Shown: positions 1-5,070 of the stretch, one piece after another
Layout of the letters: each line of letters starts with the position of its first letter
How positions within the stretch are numbered: the first letter of the stretch is position 1
Assembly (NCBI GenBank): GCA_005240025.1
Contig: SBBK01000210.1
Span: 1-5,558 of the forward strand
DNA length: 5,558 nucleotides
Direction: 5' to 3'
Source: an archaeon
Lineage (GTDB): Archaea > Thermoproteota > Nitrososphaeria > Nitrososphaerales > Nitrosopumilaceae
The notes under the pieces: model-generated
What the model saw: the letters and a program-made list of their open reading frames with translations, nothing else
Told to the model about the DNA's origin: nothing
Database searches by the model: none
Translations under genes and position numbers: made by a program

Positions 1-137
1 TAGGGTCGGGATGAAAGCGAGCGCAACACACATGTCAACACACGGCACACCAGAATAGTTAAATTTTGAAAAAGACAAATCATGCCATGAAATATTGCTC
101 ATTGGGAGTCGTAAAAAAAATACATCGGGGAACAAAA

Positions 138-361
138 ATGATCCTCACATACAACCTAAAGCACGGAAGGGACTTTTCATCTGAGCTAAAAAAGGCAAAA
201 AGATAGCAGATTTTGCCATAAAAACAAAATCCAACACATCAAAAGACGTGCGCCATTTAGGGCTTAAATCCGCAATAGCAAACTAGGTCTTGCGAAAATA
301 CCGCGACATTCGGGCAAAGCTGCAAAAGCAGGGAAGGCAAAGCCATAAAAAATTGTTGGGC
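138..361 (+). pseudogene. Decayed N-terminal remnant of a TnpB/OrfB-like (IS200/IS605-type) protein
   Basis: An ATG at 138 opens a reading frame beginning MILTYNLKHGRDFSSELKKA, which stops at TAG 204-206. Moving to the frame that starts at 203 restores a sensible continuation (IADFAIKTKS, then DVRHLGLKSAIAN). That frame meets an amber codon at 284-286, then continues VLRKY. One lost base near 200-202 and one CAG-to-TAG change would explain both lesions. The reconstructed pattern (short beta-strand start, 'ELKKAKQIADFA', 'HLGLKSAIANQVLRKY') resembles, from memory, the N-terminus of OrfB/TnpB-type proteins common in Nitrososphaerota. The remnant covers about 75 codons. The RuvC-like nuclease core and zinc finger expected further on are absent, and similarity fades after about 301. 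No tnpA partner is visible. The decay is directly seen; the family assignment is recognition without a search. The exact right end is uncertain. Confidence 0.5.
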
Positions 362-394
362 CTCCAACAAACGTTGGAGACATGCTTCCAACAA
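353..394. repeat. Overlapping inverted repeats (TTGTTGG / CCAACAA / GTTGGAG)
   Basis: TTGTTGG at 353-359 pairs perfectly with CCAACAA at 364-370 across a 4-nt loop. CTCCAAC at 362-368 also pairs perfectly with GTTGGAG at 373-379 across a 4-nt loop. The two 7-bp stems share bases 364-368, so they exclude each other. A second CCAACAA copy at 388-394 could pair with 353-359, or partly with 373-377. The block lies just after the TnpB-like remnant and may be the hairpin-bearing end of the old element. It is also downstream of the stop codon of the minus-strand M24 gene and could affect its transcript end. The function is inferred, but the repeats are exact. Confidence 0.6.
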
Positions 395-462
395 AAATGA
401 CTCCGCACACCAATACGAGGAAATTCTAATTAGGTGCTGTATGTTTAAAGTGGACAGTACGC

Positions 463-1524
463 CTAGATGATTATCAGGTCTTTGGTGAATTTGTGCAATA
501 TCTGTGGCGTGTCTTTTACAATCAACGAGTCTTCTATTCTTACTCCAAACTTTTTGGGGATGTAAATGCCTGGCTCAACTGTTATCGCCATGCCTTTTCG
601 CAATCTGGTTTGGCTTTTTGCACTAATTGTCGGGTTCTCATGAACATCGAGACCTATACCATGACCCGTAGAGTGAATAAAGTATTGCCCGTAATTGTTC
701 TGTTTGATATATTCTCTACACGCATCGTCTACCGACTTGCAGGAAACGTTCGGTTTAACTGCACCGAGTCCTTTTTTTTGTGACTCCCTGACAATTTCAT
801 AAATCTCTCTGGCCTGACTGCTTATGGTGCCGATCCCAAATGTTCTCGTTGCATCGCTGACATAACCTCTGTATCTGAGTGTGAGATCAACTACGACCAG
901 ATCTCCGCCTGCAAACTTTCTTTTGGTTACCTGTGCATGGGGCAGCGCCCCATTTGGACCGCCAGCAATGATGAGGGGGTTCAGAGTTGATCTGTACCCA
1001 GTACTGAACATCTCATGTTCCATTGCATACGACATTAAAATTGCCTGAAGCTCTGATTCTTTTTGGCCCTTTGCAATTTTTGCCGCACACAATTCGTACA
1101 TCTGGTCGATTAACCCGGATGCCTTTCTGAGGATATCAATCTCGTCCTGGTCTTTGATCTGCCTTGCCCGATGAAATGGCTCCACCGAGTGCTTTATGGC
1201 CGGATTTACTTTTCTCAAAGAAACCACGGTGTCATAGTTTTGGCAGTCGGTACAAACCCTTTTTCCCTTGATTTTACCAGCTAGGACGGAAAGTAAGCCG
1301 GTTCCACGCTCGGATTTTACAATATCGCAGTCAACCGACTCCTTTTTCGCCCTGTCGACCTCGAGCTCAGGCGCAATAATTGTAACACCTTCTTTGTCAA
1401 GCACCGTTATTGCTTCGCCCCAAAACCCAGTCATGTAAAAAATATTTTCAGGTTCAAATGAAACCAACACATCGCAATCTAGGCCTTGAGCATGTTTTAG
1501 GAGGGTTTTTCGGCGATTTTGCAA
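463..1524 (-). CDS. M24 family metallopeptidase, Xaa-Pro peptidase type (PepQ/PepP-like)
   Basis: A complete 353-residue cytosolic enzyme predicted to release or cleave next to proline in short peptides using a two-metal centre. Residues 1 to about 120 form the creatinase-like N-terminal domain (with 'EPENIFYMTGF' near 24-34), and residues about 125-350 form the pita-bread catalytic domain. All five expected metal ligands are present: Asp213 (VVDLT), Asp224 (SDATRTF), His288 (STGHGIG), Glu317 (VEPGIY) and Glu331 (RIEDS). His196 (LPHAQ) and His295 (VHENP) fit the substrate- and proton-handling histidines. There is no signal peptide. The start is TTG at 1522-1524. It is favoured because a TATA box (1549-1558, read on this strand) sits about 25-30 nt upstream, fitting a leaderless or near-leaderless mRNA, and because the N-terminus then has the family's usual length. 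Xaa-Pro dipeptidase and Xaa-Pro aminopeptidase cannot be separated by sequence reading alone. It is transcribed divergently from the PP-loop gene. Confidence 0.93.
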   Translation of the reverse strand: MQNRRKTLLKHAQGLDCDVLVSFEPENIFYMTGFWGEAITVLDKEGVTIIAPELEVDRAKKESVDCDIVKSERGTGLLSVLAGKIKGKRVCTDCQNYDTVVSLRKVNPAIKHSVEPFHRARQIKDQDEIDILRKASGLIDQMYELCAAKIAKGQKESELQAILMSYAMEHEMFSTGYRSTLNPLIIAGGPNGALPHAQVTKRKFAGGDLVVVDLTLRYRGYVSDATRTFGIGTISSQAREIYEIVRESQKKGLGAVKPNVSCKSVDDACREYIKQNNYGQYFIHSTGHGIGLDVHENPTISAKSQTRLRKGMAITVEPGIYIPKKFGVRIEDSLIVKDTPQILHKFTKDLIII

Positions 1525-1548
1525 GTTAACAGTGATGTTTTCGTAATG

Positions 1549-1558
1549 AATATAAAAT
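1549..1558 (-). promoter_or_regulatory. TATA box for the M24 peptidase gene
   Basis: Read on the minus strand the sequence is ATTTTATATT, a good archaeal box A, preceded by CGCCAA. Its centre (about 1553) lies about 29 nt from the TTG start at 1524, so transcription would begin at or a few bases before the start codon. No Shine-Dalgarno sequence is present between box and start, consistent with leaderless translation. Confidence 0.6.
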
Positions 1559-1608
1559 TTGGCGGCCGAAAACTAGGCAAATCATGTATGTGTTTATACT
1601 TTGCAAAG

Positions 1609-1618
1609 TTTGTATAAC
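1609..1618 (+). promoter_or_regulatory. TATA box for the PP-loop gene
   Basis: TTTGTATAAC is preceded by the purine-rich GCAAAG, which is reasonable as a TFB recognition element. The box centre (about 1615) is 22-24 nt before the ATG at 1637, giving a leaderless or near-leaderless transcript. A second AT-rich box (TTTATACTTT, 1592-1601) could serve as an alternative and would give a leader of roughly 15 nt. Both placements argue for ATG 1637, because an upstream TTG at 1601 would lie inside or before the promoter elements. Confidence 0.5.
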
Positions 1619-1636
1619 CGGATCCAACTCGTTGCA

Positions 1637-2653
1637 ATGTTGGAAGAGCAAAAACACAAGGTTGTGGCATTACTTTCGGGCGGACTGGATAGTCAGCTAG
1701 CTGTAAAAATGATGCAAAAACAAGGCTTTGAGGTATCTGCAGTAGCGATAAAGACTCCTTTTTGTGATTTTGATTGCGGCAGAGGTTGTGGCTTTGAGAT
1801 AAGGGAGCGCGCTGATGCACTGGGGATAAACCTCAAAACCGTCTACCTTGGCGATGAATACATCAAGATGCTAAAAAATCCAAAACACGGATTTGGATCC
1901 GGCATGAATCCATGCATTGACTGCAGATCTATGATGTTCAAGGCAGCAAAAAAACACATGGATGAGATCGGGGCAGATTTCATTATTTCAGGCGAGGTGT
2001 TGGGTCAAAGACCTATGAGTCAGCACGGACCAGCACTTAGGACAATAGAAAAAGAATCCGATCTCGAGGGGCACATAGTAAGACCCCTCTCCGGAGCGCT
2101 ACTCCCAAAAACAATTCCGGAACAAAACGGTTTGATAAAGAGAGAAAACCTGGGGAAAATTCGTGGCAGGACAAGAAAACCACAGCTCCAACTGGCAAAA
2201 GAATTTGGAATTGAAAATCCACCAAACGCAGGTGGTGGCTGTCTTCTTACCGATCCTGCATTTGCAATGAGGGTCAAAGATCTCTTTGACCACGTTAAAA
2301 CTCCTACAACAAATGACATTGATCTTCTAAAGATTGGCAGGCACTTTAGATTAGATGAAAAAACAAAACTCATAGTCGGACGAAATAAAGAAGAAAACGA
2401 GATCATCAAGGCACTTGCCATGCCAGATGATCTGATGTTTTATGCCAAAGATCATGTTGGACCAATTGCATTGTTACGTGGTGACGTGACAGAATCACAC
2501 AAAAAACTCTGTGCTGCAGTCACACTCCGTTATTCGGATGCGCCAAAAGACACTACGGAAATTGTAATTGTGGAAAAAGACCCCGGCACCACCAAAACCG
2601 AAATCTCGACAAATAGGGCAGACGAGTCAGAATACATCAAATACAGGGTTTAG
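1637..2653 (+). CDS. ThiI-like PP-loop ATPase with C-terminal NFACT-R-like domain (putative tRNA thiolation/modification protein)
   Basis: A 338-residue protein, counted from ATG 1637. Residues 14-19 (SGGLDS) are the PP-loop of ATP pyrophosphatases that adenylate a substrate, as in ThiI and MnmA. Cysteines occur as C43-x3-C47-x3-C51 and as a CIDC pair (93-96, within NPCIDC), with a further Cys202 in NAGGGCLLTDP. These could carry sulfur, zinc or an iron-sulfur cluster. Residues about 212-285 (LLKIGRHFRL, LIVGRNKEENE) resemble the NFACT-R-type RNA-binding domain known to be joined to ThiI-like ATPases. The last about 50 residues are a less conserved tail. The N-terminal THUMP domain of classical ThiI is absent. 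The role is therefore probably RNA (tRNA) sulfur modification, but neither substrate nor position can be read out. A frame extension to TTG 1601 exists; ATG 1637 is preferred because a TATA box overlaps the extension. The sepF gene begins 30 nt after its stop. Confidence 0.8.
   Translation: MLEEQKHKVVALLSGGLDSQLAVKMMQKQGFEVSAVAIKTPFCDFDCGRGCGFEIRERADALGINLKTVYLGDEYIKMLKNPKHGFGSGMNPCIDCRSMMFKAAKKHMDEIGADFIISGEVLGQRPMSQHGPALRTIEKESDLEGHIVRPLSGALLPKTIPEQNGLIKRENLGKIRGRTRKPQLQLAKEFGIENPPNAGGGCLLTDPAFAMRVKDLFDHVKTPTTNDIDLLKIGRHFRLDEKTKLIVGRNKEENEIIKALAMPDDLMFYAKDHVGPIALLRGDVTESHKKLCAAVTLRYSDAPKDTTEIVIVEKDPGTTKTEISTNRADESEYIKYRV
2272..2291. repeat. Perfect 9-bp inverted repeat inside the PP-loop gene
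   Basis: GGTCAAAGA at 2272-2280 and TCTTTGACC at 2283-2291 are exact reverse complements separated by TC. The site falls in the codons for residues around 212-219 (RVKDLFDH). It could be chance imposed by the coding sequence, a hairpin in the mRNA or a protein-binding site. No function is claimed. Confidence 0.55.
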
Positions 2654-2683
2654 GAACAAATTCCGTTTTCTGCCTCCTACTCG

Positions 2684-3004
2684 ATGCGAAAGGCTTTTTG
2701 GGGGATAACCTACATTCATAGTTGGATGCAAAAACAGGAAAGCCCGACATATCTAAAGGCAATAACAATTCGTGACTCTAGCGACATACACTCAATCAAA
2801 GAAGACATGAAAAAAAACATGATACTGATATTGCGTGTTACTCCGCTTGCGCAAAAAGACGTCGAGCAGCTACGAAAGCTTGTAGAGGAGCTATATGCCC
2901 AAGCTAAAAACTACAATGCGGACATTGCCAGACTTGGCGAGGAAAGAATTATTGTCACACCACCAGGCGTTAAAATTTGGAAACCAGAATACGACTTGAA
3001 ATAA
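2684..3004 (+). CDS. sepF: Archaeal SepF cell-division protein (FtsZ membrane anchor family)
   Basis: A 106-residue protein whose core from about residue 23 (YLKAITIRDSSDI, then MILILRVTPLAQ, ending in DIARLGEERIIVTPPGVKIW) matches the archaeal SepF/DUF552 fold. In archaea such as Haloferax and Methanobrevibacter, SepF dimerises and tethers FtsZ to the membrane at the division site. In Nitrososphaerota it coexists with the Cdv/ESCRT division machinery, so its exact role there is less clear. Two starts are possible: ATG 2684 and ATG 2726 (Met15). The longer form adds MRKAFWGITYIHSW, an aromatic, positively charged stretch that could be the membrane-targeting amphipathic helix this family normally has; I therefore keep 2684. 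Neither start has a Shine-Dalgarno motif or a clear TATA box. The gene lies 30 nt behind the PP-loop gene on the same strand, suggesting co-transcription. Confidence 0.85.
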   Translation: MRKAFWGITYIHSWMQKQESPTYLKAITIRDSSDIHSIKEDMKKNMILILRVTPLAQKDVEQLRKLVEELYAQAKNYNADIARLGEERIIVTPPGVKIWKPEYDLK

Positions 3005-3012
3005 TCTATCTC

Positions 3013-3045
3013 TTACCAAACAAAAAATCTAGTAACCTTTGGTAA
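3013..3045. terminator. Inverted repeat and T/A tracts between convergent genes, possible terminator region
   Basis: TTACCAAA (3013-3020) pairs exactly with TTTGGTAA (3038-3045) around a 17-nt loop that contains an A6 run (3022-3027). On the minus strand that run is T6, a typical archaeal terminator-like tract about 100 nt beyond the aCPSF1 stop codon. On the plus strand, a pyrimidine-rich stretch (TCTATCTCTTACC) follows the sepF stop at 3004. The position between two convergent genes suits transcription end signals for one or both. Archaeal termination depends mainly on U-tracts and aCPSF1, so the hairpin itself may be incidental. Confidence 0.35.
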
Positions 3046-3125
3046 CAGCAAGATTGAACGAAAACTCGTGAAATTAGGCAAAACCATTTAATTGGCTGTC
3101 GCGTATTGACTGGAAATCTGCGAAC

Positions 3126-5063
3126 TTAGAAGAGCTTGACAGCTTCTTGAACTTGGGGATAATGCGCGTGAACTCTGAACATTCTGCGAATTGTCACTGC
3201 CAGATTCTCGCATTTTCGTCTCTCCCCATGATTGACAAGGACCCTTCGGAGCTTTGGTCTAAGCTTGTGCACAAACGAGAGAAGTTGGTTATAGTCACTA
3301 TGGCCACTGAACCCATCAAGCTTGACAACAGAACAGTTTATGTTCACTACCTCAACTTTGCCCTCTCTTCCCAAAAGCGAAACCTGCTTTGCTCCATCTA
3401 AAACTCGGCGTCCAAGAGTTCCATTTACCTGGTATGAAACAAAAATTATCTTGTTTTTGTTTCCCGGCGCAATATTTCTGAAATATTCCAAAACCGGACC
3501 GCCTTCCAGCATGCCAGAAGTTGCCAAAATAATACACGACGTTCCTTCCCTGAGTGGCTCTTCTCTTGCATCAGAGTGTTCAATATTTGTAAAATATTCC
3601 GAGTCAAACGGATTATCGTCACTTTCAAGTATCTTCTGTCTTAGCTCCCTCGACAAATATTCCGGGTATGCCTCATGAATAGCAGTTGCCTCTGCAATCA
3701 TGCCTTCCATGAATACAGGCGCTTCTACCATCTGACCGGCCTTCATATAATGATCGATTACCATCATTATCTCCTGAGCTCGACCTACGGCCGGTATTGG
3801 AATGAGAATCTTTCCGCCATCCACCAAGGTGTTGTTGATGGCATTAATGAATGCAGATTCAACCTCCTGCCGTGTCGGCTGTATGTCTTCTTTTGCGCCG
3901 TAGGTGCTTTCGATTAGCAAGGTCTCAACGCGCGGGTAATTCCACGACGCGCTCTCAAACAGTATGCTCTTGCCAAACTTCAAATCTCCCGTGTACACAA
4001 AGTTGTGGTCCCCATTACCTATGTGGAAGTGGCAGGTTGCCGATCCCAGTATGTGTCCCGCATTTGAAAACACAAGCTTGATGTCTGGCGCAATATCTGT
4101 GACGGTTCCGTATGGAATTGTAGATGTCTGTCTCATGATTTGCTTGACATCCCTCTCAGAGTAAAGGGGCGCACGCCCCTGAGCAGCAGCTACCCTGACT
4201 GCATCAAGCTGAATCAGATTCATCATTGGCAGTGTTGGCTCCGTGCAGTAGATTGGTCCCTTGTAACCATATTTGCACAAGACAGGCAAAAATCCTGTAT
4301 GATCAAGATGCGCATGACCAATTACTATCGCATCTATCTCATCAAGCGTAATGTTTGCCCAATCAAGTCTTGGAAAAGATTCCATAGGGGTGCGTGCACC
4401 CGGATTGATACCGCAATCAATTAGGATTTTACTTTCTGGCGTGACAAGCAACATGCTTGATCTGCCCACCTGGCCAAACCCGCCAAGTGTCAAAAGGGAG
4501 ACTTCGGATTTCTGTGCAAGGCGTGGACGGAAAATACTTTCACCTATCTGCTTGAGGTGTTTAGCTCTTTCAGTGGAGGATAACTTTAGGTTATAGTTTA
4601 TTGCTTGTATGGTACTTGACGGGATTGTAGTTGCCTTTCTTATGCGTATACGCCACCCCGTACTCTCTGTTAGCGCAGCAGTGTTGAATGAAGGGTTGTT
4701 GTGCAAAAGCCATGGTCTTTTTACCTCTACAGAAACCTCACCAGTCGCACTATCAAAAAACGTACCTTGCATCTCAGCCTCTTTTGGCATGGCCTTCGCT
4801 ATGATCTGCCTTGAATCCTCTTCTAACTTTCTAATCGACTCTTCGGTTCTGACCACGATTCTTTTTTTGATAACGTTGACCAGATTAGAAATAATTTCAT
4901 TGTGCTCCAGCAGGTAGCGTGGTGATTTGGTATAGAGGGCGATTCTTGGCCCCTCGTAATCAATTTTACTCACCTGGGCCTCTTTTGGAATACTTTGCAG
5001 TATGACTGCCATTACATTTTGGGCTGTTGATTGGACTTCCTTTTCCTGTTGTTTTCTTTGCAT
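3126..5063 (-). CDS. fttA: aCPSF1/FttA: KH-domain metallo-beta-lactamase/beta-CASP ribonuclease, transcription termination factor
   Basis: A complete 645-residue protein, the usual length for archaeal aCPSF1. Two N-terminal KH-type RNA-binding regions lie at about 14-75 and 76-150. The metallo-beta-lactamase part starts near 188 (LLTLGGFGQVGRS) and carries HAHLDH at 250-255, His337 (AGHILGS) and Asp360 (YTGD). The beta-CASP part supplies motif A Glu385 (IESTYG), motif B His463 (AIHEAYPEYL) and motif C His588 (GFSGHSD). All zinc-binding and catalytic residues are intact. The C-terminus (HAHYPQVQEAVKLF) corresponds to the dimerisation tail. In Methanococcus and Thermococcus this enzyme cuts nascent RNA at U-rich 3' ends and terminates transcription. 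The ATG at 5061-5063 lies 7 nt after the psmB stop. GTGAT at 5067-5071 overlaps that stop and is a weak Shine-Dalgarno match, pointing to translational coupling. No separate promoter is seen, so expression presumably follows psmB. Confidence 0.96.
   Translation of the reverse strand: MQRKQQEKEVQSTAQNVMAVILQSIPKEAQVSKIDYEGPRIALYTKSPRYLLEHNEIISNLVNVIKKRIVVRTEESIRKLEEDSRQIIAKAMPKEAEMQGTFFDSATGEVSVEVKRPWLLHNNPSFNTAALTESTGWRIRIRKATTIPSSTIQAINYNLKLSSTERAKHLKQIGESIFRPRLAQKSEVSLLTLGGFGQVGRSSMLLVTPESKILIDCGINPGARTPMESFPRLDWANITLDEIDAIVIGHAHLDHTGFLPVLCKYGYKGPIYCTEPTLPMMNLIQLDAVRVAAAQGRAPLYSERDVKQIMRQTSTIPYGTVTDIAPDIKLVFSNAGHILGSATCHFHIGNGDHNFVYTGDLKFGKSILFESASWNYPRVETLLIESTYGAKEDIQPTRQEVESAFINAINNTLVDGGKILIPIPAVGRAQEIMMVIDHYMKAGQMVEAPVFMEGMIAEATAIHEAYPEYLSRELRQKILESDDNPFDSEYFTNIEHSDAREEPLREGTSCIILATSGMLEGGPVLEYFRNIAPGNKNKIIFVSYQVNGTLGRRVLDGAKQVSLLGREGKVEVVNINCSVVKLDGFSGHSDYNQLLSFVHKLRPKLRRVLVNHGERRKCENLAVTIRRMFRVHAHYPQVQEAVKLF
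4165..4180. repeat. GC-rich 7-bp inverted repeat inside the aCPSF1 gene
   Basis: AGGGGCG (4165-4171) and CGCCCCT (4174-4180) are exact reverse complements separated by CA, within codons for residues around 294-301 (QGRAPLYS). It is notably more GC-rich than the surrounding coding sequence. It may be a stable mRNA hairpin or chance; no role is claimed. Confidence 0.5.
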
Positions 5064-5070
5064 TAAATCA

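Larger units (their letters stand above)
1..462. other. Stretch without an intact gene; contains a transposon-protein fossil
   Basis: No intact coding region is supportable here. Positions 1-137 hold only short open stretches interrupted by stops, an 8-bp direct repeat (CAACACAC at 24-31 and 36-43) and AT-rich tracts such as the A8 run at 113-120. That run lies about 20 nt before the remnant's ATG and might be a worn promoter. Positions 138-361 are the TnpB-like remnant and 353-394 the overlapping hairpins. Positions 395-462 show nothing beyond the short palindrome CTAATTAG near 426-433. I see no tRNA or other structured RNA. Confidence 0.6.

Noticed and set aside
1..33. Possible minus-strand gene start (ATG at 31-33, hydrophobic start MCVALAFIPTL) with an AT-rich box near 58-66
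   Set aside because: Only 11 codons are inside the window and nothing identifies the protein; the flanking sequence is needed before calling it.
24..43. Direct repeat CAACACAC at 24-31 and 36-43, considered as a CRISPR or iteron-like array
   Set aside because: Only two 8-bp copies with 12-bp spacing are present, with no further units; chance in a C/A-rich stretch is adequate.
493..783. Plus-strand 96-codon open frame opposite the M24 gene
   Set aside because: It is the reverse complement of the catalytic metal-binding region of the peptidase, so its openness is explained by that gene.
1601..1636. N-terminal extension of the PP-loop protein from TTG 1601
   Set aside because: The extension overlaps TATA-like elements, and the leaderless placement of ATG 1637 fits the promoter better.
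1497..1820. Minus-strand open frame of 107 codons between the M24 and PP-loop genes
   Set aside because: It overlaps the promoter region and the well-supported start of the PP-loop gene, runs antisense to it, and has no recognisable domain.
2020..2421. Minus-strand open frames within the PP-loop gene
   Set aside because: They are antisense to conserved PP-loop protein codons; the low-complexity, Ser/Phe-rich translation is typical of a shadow frame.
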